Notes: generated by a model from the sequence alone, not told the origin. Counted from the first letter of the stretch, positions 1 through 6,857 are shown. The stretch is 9,924 bases of DNA from Lachnospiraceae bacterium (GCA_017435025.1 JAFSFU010000292.1:1-9924), one strand, 5' to 3'. Made by a program: numbers and translations.

Positions 1-111
1 GGCTGACTACCTTCGCTTCCATGCGATTTTATCCGCCTGTACGACGATTGCGATAAATGCGTTTGCAATCTTTGTACAGGCGAAAATCTTTGGAAGTTCA
101 GTCGTCCAGCC
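1..111. repeat. Long imperfect inverted repeat (about 50-nt arms)
   Basis: The left arm (1-51) and right arm (65-111) are imperfect reverse complements around a 13-nt centre (52-64). Five blocks pair in order with nearly constant spacing: GGCTG 1-5 with CAGCC 107-111, CTTCCA 16-21 with TGGAAG 91-96, GATTTT 25-30 with AAAATC 83-88, GCCTGTAC 35-42 with GTACAGGC 74-81, and GATTGC 46-51 with GCAATC 65-70. That is 31 paired bases, far more than chance would give. It may extend beyond the left edge. No T-run follows, so it is not a simple terminator. It could be a structured RNA, a mobile-element end or a folded DNA site; the sequence does not decide between these. Confidence 0.7.
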
Positions 112-166
112 TATCATTTTCAGAATATGGGATTTTCTAATAGACACTTTCAATCTTACTCAATAA
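2..166 (+). CDS. Possible C-terminal end of a hydrophobic protein (partial at left edge)
   Basis: An open frame enters from the left edge and runs 54 codons to a TAA at 164-166. It reads ADYLRFHAILSACTTIAINA and then continues with hydrophobic stretches, ending in FNLTQ. Codons look ordinary for the neighbourhood, and two hydrophobic segments could be membrane-associated. The frame coincides almost exactly with a long inverted repeat, and the opposite strand of the same DNA gives a related peptide (ACTKIANAFIAIVVQA). The openness may therefore be a by-product of the repeat. I do not recognise a family. A noncoding structured element is an equally good explanation. Confidence 0.25.
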   Translation, partial: ADYLRFHAILSACTTIAINAFAIFVQAKIFGSSVVQPIIFRIWDFLIDTFNLTQ

Positions 167-175
167 AAATATCAA
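157..175 (+). repeat. Left copy of a 19/20-nt direct repeat
   Basis: TTACTCAATAAAAATATCAA (to about 176) recurs at 538-556 with a single A missing. The two copies bracket an AT-rich block of about 360 bp that carries the 35-bp unit array and the terminator. It could be a duplicated attachment or target site, or a chance match in AT-rich sequence. Confidence 0.5.
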
Positions 176-198
176 AATAAAACTTAAAGCATGCTGGA

Positions 199-423
199 AG
201 TATCTATATGAAATTTTTATATCAATGGATACTATAGAACTTGAAAAAATGAGAATCAAGGGTGGTAAAGTATCTCATGAAAAAAATAAAGATATCAGAT
301 ACCGCAAAATGTTCGTTTCGGGTATCGTAGAATCCGATTCTCATGCATAGATACTTTGAAACCAATTTAACTGGGAAAAACACATTCAAGTATCTCGCAA
401 ATAAAAAAATCTCTATAGATACC
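199..423. repeat. Array of four 35-bp units with inverted RGTATC...GATACY ends
   Basis: Units are at 199-233, 269-303, 321-355 and 389-423, each exactly 35 bp. Each starts AGTATC or GGTATC and ends GATACT or GATACC, giving a core GTATC-N23-GATAC in all four. Six of the eight half-sites read RGTATCT towards the unit interior. Interiors differ between units; unit 3 has an inner GAATC-c-GATTC dyad. Spacers are 35, 17 and 33 nt and unrelated. Stems of 5-6 bp with loops of about 23 nt are weak as RNA, so paired DNA-binding or recombinase half-sites are at least as plausible. Function is unknown. Confidence 0.75.
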
Positions 424-492
424 AACAGAACTGAACATTCTCTTAACAAGCCCATGCTATTTGTAAGAATCTTTGATTCAGTATTATAAAGC

Positions 493-528
493 AAAAACGG
501 TGTAACGAAGCTTTGTACACCGTTTTTT
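493..528. terminator. Bidirectional intrinsic terminator
   Basis: An 8-bp stem ACGGTGTA (497-504) pairs with TACACCGT (516-523) around an 11-nt loop. T6 (523-528) follows on the plus strand and A5 (493-497) precedes it, giving a T-run on the minus strand. It lies 31 nt past the stop of the minus-strand amidohydrolase and would terminate it; on the plus strand it would stop anything transcribed through the repeat array. Confidence 0.85.
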
Positions 529-537
529 GTTATATAA

Positions 538-556
538 TTACTCAATAAAATATCAA
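538..556 (+). repeat. Right copy of a 19/20-nt direct repeat
   Basis: TTACTCAATAAAATATCAA matches the copy at 157-175 except for one missing A. It lies immediately downstream of the amidohydrolase stop codon (complement of 559-561). Confidence 0.5.
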
Positions 557-558
557 TT

Positions 559-1743
559 CTACTTATGTTCCTTCAGCCACTCGATCGCACACTGTACATA
601 GACAGCTACGCCGTACGGGAGTGCATCTTCGCTGTAAAGAACTTTCGGGTTATGGTTGGAGATTCGAAGACTCTTATCTTCAACACCGCCGCCTAACCAG
701 AAAATCTGGCTTGGTACTTTCTGACCAAAGTATGCGAAGTCTTCGGAGCCGGTTGCGCGCTCTTTTTTCGGAATCATATTTTCAGCACCGACCACATCAG
801 TCGCGTAACGAACTACGTCATCTGTGAATTCCGGGTCACAGTACATGGCCGGGGAGGAGAATAACCAGGTGACTTCGGCATCGCCGCCGTAGATCTTAGC
901 AGTTCCCTTTGATACTTCTTCCACTCTGCGAACCAGGGTGTCGGTGAGGCCGGCGTTGAAACCGCGGATCGTGCCGAGAAGATGACCTTCACTCGGAATT
1001 ACGTTGGTGGCACCTTCGCCAAATATCATAGAGCCAACTGTCAATGTACATTGTTCAGCCGGATTGACTTCACGGGCGAGGAGTTCCTGGAGTGCCATAT
1101 AGATATGTACACCAATGTTGATGGGGGAAATGCCGGTATGCGGAGCGGCTCCGTGGCAGCCTTTGCCTTTTACGAGGATATCGAAACCGTCTGCAGATCC
1201 CATAGTCAGACCTTTTCCAAAGTCCAGGGTAGCTACGTCAGCGTGAGGACCGATATGGATGGCAAATGCAGCATCCACATGCGGGTTTTCGAGGACACCG
1301 GCTTCGATCATGGCTTTTGCACCGCCAAAGGTCTCTTCATTTGGCTGGAAGCAGATCTTTACGGTACCTTCAATTTCATCTTCATGCTCTTTTAAGAGTT
1401 TTGCAGCGCCTAATAACATGGACATATGGAAATCGTGTCCGCAGGCATGCATTGCTCCCGGATTTTCAGAGGAGAACGGGAGACCGGTCTCTTCCGGCAT
1501 CGGCAGTGCGTCCATATCACCGCGGATCAAGATACATTTGCCCGGTTTCTTACCGCCGGCAATGGCTACCAGACCGCACTGACAGATTTCCTGCACTTCG
1601 TAACCCATTTCTTCCAGCTCTTTACGGACATATTTTGCTGTTTCAAAAAGTTCATCGCGAACTTCCGGATGACGATGGAAATGGCGTCTGTTTTCTACCA
1701 GCTTTGGAATCATTTCATTGGCTTCTGCCAGATATTTATTCAT
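559..1743 (-). CDS. M20D-family amidohydrolase (HipO/YxeP-like N-acyl amino acid hydrolase)
   Basis: A 394-residue cytosolic metallohydrolase of normal family length. Visible signatures are RRHFHRHPEV (19-28), GDMDALPMPEETGLPF (75-90), MHACGHDFHMS (98-108), FQPNEETFGGA (132-142), HIGP (163-166), CHGAAPH (196-202) and TGSEDFAYF (331-339). Predicted metal ligands are C101, H103, E137, H163 and H364, with E136 as general base. A dimerisation 'lid' domain lies at about 180-290. The family hydrolyses amide bonds of N-acyl amino acids, hippurate, N-acetyl amino acids or auxin-type conjugates; the substrate is not predictable here. The start is supported by AGGAGGT (complement of 1751-1757) seven nt upstream. 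It is divergent from a four-gene operon that includes a second, unrelated M20 enzyme. No signal peptide. Confidence 0.93.
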   Translation of the reverse strand: MNKYLAEANEMIPKLVENRRHFHRHPEVRDELFETAKYVRKELEEMGYEVQEICQCGLVAIAGGKKPGKCILIRGDMDALPMPEETGLPFSSENPGAMHACGHDFHMSMLLGAAKLLKEHEDEIEGTVKICFQPNEETFGGAKAMIEAGVLENPHVDAAFAIHIGPHADVATLDFGKGLTMGSADGFDILVKGKGCHGAAPHTGISPINIGVHIYMALQELLAREVNPAEQCTLTVGSMIFGEGATNVIPSEGHLLGTIRGFNAGLTDTLVRRVEEVSKGTAKIYGGDAEVTWLFSSPAMYCDPEFTDDVVRYATDVVGAENMIPKKERATGSEDFAYFGQKVPSQIFWLGGGVEDKSLRISNHNPKVLYSEDALPYGVAVYVQCAIEWLKEHK

Positions 1744-1795
1744 AAATAGGACCTCCTGTTTTTTATCAAAAACGAATTATCTGTTCAACAAATCT

Positions 1796-1824
1796 ATTAT
1801 AACAGAAAAAATAAATTGTGGTAT
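1796..1824 (-). promoter_or_regulatory. Candidate sigma-A promoter for the M20D amidohydrolase
   Basis: A perfect minus-strand -10 TATAAT lies at complement 1796-1801. Seventeen nt upstream is a poor -35, ATACCA (complement 1819-1824). Transcription would begin about 1789, leaving a leader of roughly 45 nt before the start codon. The weak -35 suggests an activator or modest expression. Confidence 0.5.
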
Positions 1825-1854
1825 GGTTTTATTGTAAATTGTAAAATAGATTGG

Positions 1855-1883
1855 TTGCCGAAGTGGGGAAATTGTAATACAAT
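1855..1883 (+). promoter_or_regulatory. Candidate sigma-A promoter for the four-gene hydrolase operon
   Basis: -35 TTGCCG (1855-1860) and -10 TACAAT (1878-1883) are separated by 17 nt. The start would be near 1890, giving a leader of about 35 nt to the Nudix gene. No other promoter of comparable quality is seen in the short gaps further down the operon. Confidence 0.6.
1871..1883. promoter_or_regulatory. Perfect dyad overlapping the -10, possible repressor operator
   Basis: ATTGTA-A-TACAAT is a perfect 6-1-6 inverted repeat whose right arm is the -10 hexamer. The half-site ATTGTAA also occurs at 1831-1837 and 1838-1844, close to the divergent promoter. The form resembles sites bound by GntR-type repressors, but no regulator gene is in the window, so assignment is inference. 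Confidence 0.4.
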
Positions 1884-1925
1884 AGAACGTAACAACGACA
1901 TAATTTTTGAACAGGAGAATGTGAT

Positions 1926-2618
1926 ATGAGATTTATCGAAGATTTGAGCCGGTTTTATGGAACCGGAGAACGAAATACAGCAGGACAGACACTGGAAGAA
2001 TATTTGGATGGATATGATCCGAGACGTTTTGATCTTCCAAGCAATACGACCGATATGATTGTGGTTCGCTGTAAGGAGGAGTTGAAATCATGGGAGCAGG
2101 AACTGGAGGTGCTTTTGATCAAGCGCGGAAATCATCCGGGTATCGGTATGTGGGCAACACAGGGCGGCTTTGTTGAGATGCGCGAAAATCTGTTTGAGGG
2201 AGCCGCGAGAGAATTAGAGGAAGAGACCGGTGTTAAAGATCTTCCGCTGATGCAGCTTACCACCTGGGGCGATTATGACCGTGATCCGAGATGGAGAGTG
2301 ATTACAACATCCTATCTTGCACTGGTGGAGGGGGATATCCCTGTGAAAGCCGGAGACGATGCTGCAGATGCAGTATGGTTCCGTGTAAAATTGGAAGCAG
2401 AGACCTTGGATGAGAAACGAGAAGTTTGGTCTTTAACCCTGGATAATGAAGAACGGGAATTAACAGTAGGGGCCAAGGTCGAAATTACGAAAAGCGGCCA
2501 TCGCTTATTGAAACAGGAGCATTACCGTTTGCTGGAGACAAATATGATCGCAGCGGACCATGGCTGTCTTTTGGTGCAGGCATTTTTATATCTGAAAGGA
2601 CGCTTGGAGCAGCAGTAG
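1926..2618 (+). CDS. Nudix hydrolase (ADP-ribose pyrophosphatase/NrtR-like fold)
   Basis: A 230-residue protein with a complete Nudix box at G81-V103: G81, E87 and the REL-EEETGV stretch at 95-103 fit GX5EX7REUXEEXGU exactly. The metal-binding glutamates are present, so catalysis is expected. The family cleaves nucleoside diphosphates linked to another moiety. The DYDRDPRWRVIT stretch (117-128) and the ADHGCLLVQAFLYLKGRL tail (210-227) resemble ADP-ribose pyrophosphatase and NrtR relatives; the C-terminal 75 residues might be a winged-helix-like domain but show no clear DNA-binding signature. The start is set by AGGAG at 1913-1917, eight nt upstream. It is the first gene of the operon, with 22 nt to the next gene. 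A house-cleaning role or a regulatory Nudix role is possible. Confidence 0.85.
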   Translation: MRFIEDLSRFYGTGERNTAGQTLEEYLDGYDPRRFDLPSNTTDMIVVRCKEELKSWEQELEVLLIKRGNHPGIGMWATQGGFVEMRENLFEGAARELEEETGVKDLPLMQLTTWGDYDRDPRWRVITTSYLALVEGDIPVKAGDDAADAVWFRVKLEAETLDEKREVWSLTLDNEERELTVGAKVEITKSGHRLLKQEHYRLLETNMIAADHGCLLVQAFLYLKGRLEQQ

Positions 2619-2640
2619 GAAACGACAGAAAGGAATTTGA

Positions 2641-3489
2641 ATGGCAAAAAGCAGATTGAAAAAGTTTTTGAAGGAAGCAGATGGCGTATTGCGACAGAAG
2701 CCTAAGGTTGCGGCGGTGTATCTGACCCTGCGACTGGCTGTGATCCTTGTGATGATTGCCCAGTTTTTTAATGGAAACTTTGAGAATGTCTTTCTCTGTG
2801 TGCTGACACTGGTGCTGCTTCTAATGCCGACGATCCTGGAGCGAAAATTGAAAGTGGATTTTCCGGATACGTTGGAAATTATCATTATGTTTTTCATTTT
2901 TGCAGCGGAAATTCTGGGAGAGATTCAGGCATATTATATGCGTTTCCCCCATTGGGATCTGATCTTACATACATTGAATGGATTCTTATGTGCGGCCATC
3001 GGATTCAGCCTAGTGGATATGTTTGATCGAAGTGAGAAATTCTCTTTGGAACTGTCACCGGTATTTATGTCGATCGTTGCATTCTGTTTTTCTATGACCG
3101 TCGGTGTCCTGTGGGAGTTCTTTGAATATTGCATGGATTACTTTTTCCTATTGGATATGCAAAAGGATACCGTTGTCAATATGATCTCAACCGTTGCCCT
3201 GGATCCAACAGGAGGAAACCGGGCAGTGATCGTGAAAGACATTCGCGACATGATTCTTGTGACCGGAAATGGCGAACAGATGGCACTGGGACTTGGCGGA
3301 TATCTGGATATGGGACTTCATGATACGATGGAGGATCTGGCAGTCAATTTTATCGGTGCAGTTGTGTTTTCAACCATCGGGTATTTTTATGTAAAAAGCC
3401 GTGGAAACGGCAAATTTGCTAAGCGGTTTATTCCGCAGATTCTGGATGACGAAATGGAAGATGAAACAGGAAATGAGTTGGAGAATTAA
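2641..3489 (+). CDS. Six-helix integral membrane protein, DUF2238/YjdF-like
   Basis: A 282-residue protein with about six predicted membrane segments near residues 24-44, 47-64, 77-95, 107-126, 139-160 and 235-255. The N-terminus is basic (MAKSRLKK) and the C-terminus acidic (DDEMEDETGNE). The motif FPHWDLILHTLNGF (102-115), with WD and H near the start of TM4, and GVLWEFFEY (154-162) in TM5 resemble the DUF2238/YjdF group, which has no established function. A soluble loop of about 70 residues (164-235) separates TM5 and TM6. The start is supported by AAAGGAA at 2629-2635. It lies within the hydrolase operon, 19 nt before the CocE-like gene. A transport or membrane-sensing role for the operon is possible, but nothing in the sequence proves it. 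Confidence 0.75.
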   Translation: MAKSRLKKFLKEADGVLRQKPKVAAVYLTLRLAVILVMIAQFFNGNFENVFLCVLTLVLLLMPTILERKLKVDFPDTLEIIIMFFIFAAEILGEIQAYYMRFPHWDLILHTLNGFLCAAIGFSLVDMFDRSEKFSLELSPVFMSIVAFCFSMTVGVLWEFFEYCMDYFFLLDMQKDTVVNMISTVALDPTGGNRAVIVKDIRDMILVTGNGEQMALGLGGYLDMGLHDTMEDLAVNFIGAVVFSTIGYFYVKSRGNGKFAKRFIPQILDDEMEDETGNELEN

Positions 3490-3508
3490 AATAAAGTGAG
3501 GTACAAGT

Positions 3509-5578
3509 ATGGAACGCTGGGGATTTTATTTATCAGGCATCAAATTTGGTATTTTGGAGATACAGGAAAATGTGATCACACATCAAATGCTCAATGTGAT
3601 GACCGACGCGTATGATCCTTCTGAGGAATTGCGTGCGGAAGATAATCGTTACCAGGTTATGGGCAAAATGAATGTTTTTGAGGCACTGACCCGTTTACCG
3701 GAATATGAGAACGGGATTGCGCAAGGCAGCGATCGTTTTGAAACATGCCATGGAGAAATCTTTACGAAGCGCTGTAATGGGGAATATGTGCAGAGAATTG
3801 TCAAGTTCCCGAAGGATTTGATGGCAGAGAACGGAAAGATTTTTGCAGTTCTTACTACCTATCGTGATCAGTGTGCGGTGCTGGTAAAAGAGGGATATGA
3901 GAATCGCACAATTCTTTCTGTATGGAATGAAAAATACAAAGATCCATTGTATGCAATGAAGCCGATGGAGACTTATATGGTGCCGATGCGGGATGGGGTG
4001 CGCCTTGCAACCGATGTGTATCTTCCGAATTGCGACCATAAAGTTCCGACTGTTCTGATCCGTACGCCGTACGGAAAACATGTTGGCGCTTCCATGTATT
4101 TTAAATTTGTTCAGCGCGGTTATGCAGTTGTGATCCAGGATGTACGCGGACGCGATGACAGTGAGGGTGCCTGGCTTCCGAACACCTGTGAGACAGAAGA
4201 CGGTGACGATACACTCAACTGGATCGCTGCACAGGAATGGAGTGACGGCGGTGTCGGTATGACCGGCGGTTCTTATCTGGGATATGTTCAGTGGGCCGCG
4301 GCAGCCAGTGGAAATCCGCATCTGAAGGCGATGCTCAGCAGTGTGACTGCAGGAAGCGCGTTTGTGGATCTTCCGCGACGCGGTGGATGCTATTGCTCCG
4401 GTATGATGGCATGGGCGTTCATGGTTTCCGGTCAGCGATCTGAGGCAGAATTGATGGATCGCGACGACTGGGATGAGGTGCTTGATATCCGTCCGCTTCA
4501 GGATATGGCTCCAAAGGCGATCAACAGAGAGATTCCGTTCATCAATACTTATCTGGATCATATGGATTATGATGATTTCTGGTATCAGGGAGACTGGAAA
4601 GCGCGCATGGGCGAAAACCGTGTGCCGGCGCTGATCATGTCCGGCTGGTTTGATGACAACGGTATGGGAACCACGGAGGCTCTGGATGTATGTGAGGACT
4701 ACGAGGAGAAGAAAGTAATCCTTGGTCCGTGGATCCACAGCGGCAATGCTCATTACGATGTGCACGGCCTGGAACTCGGCATGAATGCCCTTCGCTATGA
4801 TATGGACCTGATCTGCCTGGATTGGCTGGAGCATTACCTCAAAGGCGTGGATAACGGAATCGAGAAGACTCCGAAGGTGGAGTATTACACCATGGGTTCT
4901 AATGAGTGGAAGACGGCTTCCAACTGGCCGGTGCCGGAGACAAAGGAACTGGTGCTTTATCTGGACGGCAAGGCAGACAATGATGCAGTGAAGAATGAAG
5001 GAATTCTTTCTGTAAGTGCTCCGAAATGTGAACAGGCCGATACCTTCCTTTACGATCCGGAAAATCCGTCTACGCATATTATCGACATGTCCGAGAATGA
5101 AATCGAAGTTCCGGAAGACTATACCGAGGAAGAGAAGCGAGATGACATGCTTTGCTATACAACGGAGGTATTGAAAGAGGATTTAACGATCACAGGTGAT
5201 GCCTGGGCAGAGATCTACCTGTCATCCGATTGCGAAGATACGGATCTCGTGGTTCGTATTACGGATGTGGAAGAGAATGGAAGATCCATGAAGCTGGCCG
5301 ATGGTCTGATCTGCGTGCGTTACCGCAATGGTTTTGACAAGCCGGAGTTTATGGAAGAAGGAAAGGTATATCCGGTGAAGATCCGCACTACAAAACTCTC
5401 CCATACATTCAAGGCTGGACACAAGCTCCGCGTGACGGTTACTTCCAGTGCCAAGAACTTTATTTTCCCGAACAGCAACACAAGAGACGGATTTAACAGT
5501 GTAACCGTAAAGAAGGCAAACAACAGCGTTCACCGCGGCGGTGCATATGCATCAAAGGTGACTCTGCGTATGGAATAA
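3509..5578 (+). CDS. CocE/NonD-family serine hydrolase (S15 X-Pro dipeptidyl-peptidase type)
   Basis: A 689-residue alpha/beta hydrolase. The catalytic region begins near residue 155 with VPMRDGVRLATDVYLP, followed by RTPYGK (185-190), the oxyanion-side Tyr region QDVRGR (210-215), and the nucleophile elbow GGSYLG with Ser255. The acid is D382 or D383 in SGWFDDNG, and the base is H410 in GPWIHSGN. The C-terminal region (about 475-689) matches the jelly-roll domain that completes this family. Relatives hydrolyse esters (cocaine esterase, alpha-amino acid esters), glutaryl amides or X-Pro dipeptides. No signal peptide, so cytosolic. Residues 1-150 form an extra N-terminal region that I do not recognise. 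Start: AGTGAGGT at 3495-3502. It lies between the membrane protein and an M20 peptidase, 34 nt before the latter's chosen start, consistent with joint peptide or amide breakdown. Confidence 0.9.
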   Translation: MERWGFYLSGIKFGILEIQENVITHQMLNVMTDAYDPSEELRAEDNRYQVMGKMNVFEALTRLPEYENGIAQGSDRFETCHGEIFTKRCNGEYVQRIVKFPKDLMAENGKIFAVLTTYRDQCAVLVKEGYENRTILSVWNEKYKDPLYAMKPMETYMVPMRDGVRLATDVYLPNCDHKVPTVLIRTPYGKHVGASMYFKFVQRGYAVVIQDVRGRDDSEGAWLPNTCETEDGDDTLNWIAAQEWSDGGVGMTGGSYLGYVQWAAAASGNPHLKAMLSSVTAGSAFVDLPRRGGCYCSGMMAWAFMVSGQRSEAELMDRDDWDEVLDIRPLQDMAPKAINREIPFINTYLDHMDYDDFWYQGDWKARMGENRVPALIMSGWFDDNGMGTTEALDVCEDYEEKKVILGPWIHSGNAHYDVHGLELGMNALRYDMDLICLDWLEHYLKGVDNGIEKTPKVEYYTMGSNEWKTASNWPVPETKELVLYLDGKADNDAVKNEGILSVSAPKCEQADTFLYDPENPSTHIIDMSENEIEVPEDYTEEEKRDDMLCYTTEVLKEDLTITGDAWAEIYLSSDCEDTDLVVRITDVEENGRSMKLADGLICVRYRNGFDKPEFMEEGKVYPVKIRTTKLSHTFKAGHKLRVTVTSSAKNFIFPNSNTRDGFNSVTVKKANNSVHRGGAYASKVTLRME

Positions 5579-5597
5579 AGTTTTATATTGTTATATG

Positions 5598-5604
5598 AAG
5601 GAGG
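5598..5604 (+). promoter_or_regulatory. Ribosome binding site that fixes the M20 peptidase start
   Basis: AAGGAGG sits eight nt before ATG 5613. An in-frame ATG at 5595 overlaps this site and has no Shine-Dalgarno of its own, so 5613 is the better start. Confidence 0.8.
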
Positions 5605-5612
5605 ATACAAGA

Positions 5613-6857
5613 ATGGATTATCAGGTATCAGAGAAGATTCAGGAAAAGCTGGATGCTTTGACAGCGAATGAGGCAGTGCAGAAGGCATTAAAGTTTATGG
5701 AACATGATCATGATACGATCGTGGATAAGCAGATTGAGCTGACCTTAATTCCGTCCCCGACCGGACAGGAAGAAAAGAAGGCGGCGAGAATGCTGGAAAT
5801 GTTAAAGGCAGAAGGTTTGGAGGACTGCCATATTGATGAGTACGGCAACTGTGTCGGTATTCGCAAAGGTACCGGAGGCGGTAAAACTGTGATCTTAGAA
5901 GGTCATCTGGATACGGTATTTCCGATTGACACAAAACTTGAGATCGTGAGAGATGGGGAATATATCAAATGTCCTGGCATCACCGATGATACAAGAGGAT
6001 GCGCGGTGGTGATCGCTACGGTTCGTGCACTGAATGCAGCCGGCATCCAGACAAAAGGAGATATTCATTTTGTGGGCACCGTTCAGGAGGAAGGTACCGG
6101 CGCATTAAAAGGTATGAAGTATTACTGTGATCATCATCCGGAACTGGATGCAAGTCTTTCCGTTGATGGACCATTCATCTCCTGTGTTACATACGAGGCA
6201 ACCGGAATTCAGACATACGAAGTAACATTCCACGGTATCGGCGGTCATGCATGCGGCATGTTCGGCAAGGTGGCGAATCCGATCCATGCAGCCGGCAGAG
6301 CAATCGCAAAGATTTCTGAGTTCCAGGTGCCGAAGGAGCCGATGACCACATTTGCGATCACAAACCTGGAGGCAGGAAGCTACGAAGCTGTGCACTCCAT
6401 CGTACCGGCAGCGACCATCCGCTTTAATTTCCGTTCGAATGATCAGGGAGAACTGGAAAAACTCCGCGACCGTATTTTTGCGGCAATTGAGGAGGCATGT
6501 AAAGAGGAGACTGACCGTTGGGGCATGGATACGATCACATACACCGTGAAACATATCTGTGATGTAAATGCAGGGCATCAGGATGCTCATGAACCGATCG
6601 TTGAGGCAACGGTTGCGACTGCAAGATACCTTGGAACAGAGCCGGAACTTGGTGAGGGCGGTTCCACAAACTGTAACCGCGCTCTGGAAGCGGGACTTCC
6701 GGCTGTTTGTCTTGGCATGGGTGATGATTATGATTCCAAATGTCATACACTGGAGGAGTGCTTCAAACCGGAAGGTGCTTATAAAGGAGCGCAGCAGGCA
6801 TTGCTGATGACACTTCTCTGTGCCGGATGCGATATGGCAGAGACAATTATCGAATAA
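5613..6857 (+). CDS. M20/M25/M40-family metallopeptidase (PepT/ArgE-like)
   Basis: A 414-residue di-zinc hydrolase. Numbered from ATG 5613, the signatures are IPSPTGQEE (46-54), EGHLDTVFP (96-104) with ligand H98 and catalytic D100, PGITDDTRGCA (121-131) with bridging D125 or D126, VGTVQEEGTG (154-163) with general base E159 and ligand E160, SVDGP (183-187) with D185, the lid-domain GIGGHACG, and a C-terminal KCHTLEE supplying the last His ligand. The PGITDD form is closer to PepT-like tripeptidases and M20/M25/M40 hydrolases than to the M20D enzyme across the divergent promoter, so the two are not recent duplicates. Cytosolic; substrate unknown (short peptide, acylated amino acid or carbamoyl compound). 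It is the last gene of the operon, followed by a strong hairpin. Confidence 0.92.
   Translation: MDYQVSEKIQEKLDALTANEAVQKALKFMEHDHDTIVDKQIELTLIPSPTGQEEKKAARMLEMLKAEGLEDCHIDEYGNCVGIRKGTGGGKTVILEGHLDTVFPIDTKLEIVRDGEYIKCPGITDDTRGCAVVIATVRALNAAGIQTKGDIHFVGTVQEEGTGALKGMKYYCDHHPELDASLSVDGPFISCVTYEATGIQTYEVTFHGIGGHACGMFGKVANPIHAAGRAIAKISEFQVPKEPMTTFAITNLEAGSYEAVHSIVPAATIRFNFRSNDQGELEKLRDRIFAAIEEACKEETDRWGMDTITYTVKHICDVNAGHQDAHEPIVEATVATARYLGTEPELGEGGSTNCNRALEAGLPAVCLGMGDDYDSKCHTLEECFKPEGAYKGAQQALLMTLLCAGCDMAETIIE

Larger units (their letters stand above)
167..558. other. AT-rich gene-free interval with repeat structure
   Basis: This 392-bp stretch lies between the left-edge open frame and the M20D amidohydrolase stop codon. 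It is visibly more AT-rich than the flanking genes. No credible gene is seen: the only sizeable frame is on the minus strand (222-545), reads through the terminator hairpin and consists largely of translated repeats. It contains four 35-bp inverted-ended units, a small dyad GAATC-ttt-GATTC at 467-479, one factor-independent terminator, and the right copy of a direct repeat. Confidence 0.6.

Noticed and set aside
199..423. CRISPR array or TIGR-type guide array
   Set aside because: Only about six bases at each end of a unit are conserved, spacers have unequal lengths (35, 17, 33), units are not contiguous, and no Cas or Tas gene is nearby.
222..545. Minus-strand open frame of 107 codons
   Set aside because: It starts inside the terminator flank, reads through the terminator hairpin, has no ribosome site, and its peptide is mostly translation of the 35-bp units.
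3695..5077. 460-codon minus-strand open frame opposite the CocE-like gene
   Set aside because: The sense strand carries all catalytic motifs of a known family. The antisense protein is rich in His, Arg and Ile, as expected from antisense codons, and has no ribosome site.
5595..5612. Upstream ATG at 5595 as start of the M20 peptidase
   Set aside because: It overlaps the AAGGAGG site that serves ATG 5613 and has no ribosome site of its own.
559..6857. The two M20 genes as a tandem duplication
   Set aside because: Their metal-site motifs differ (HACGHD with FQPNEE versus EGHLDTV with TVQEEG), placing them in different subfamilies.
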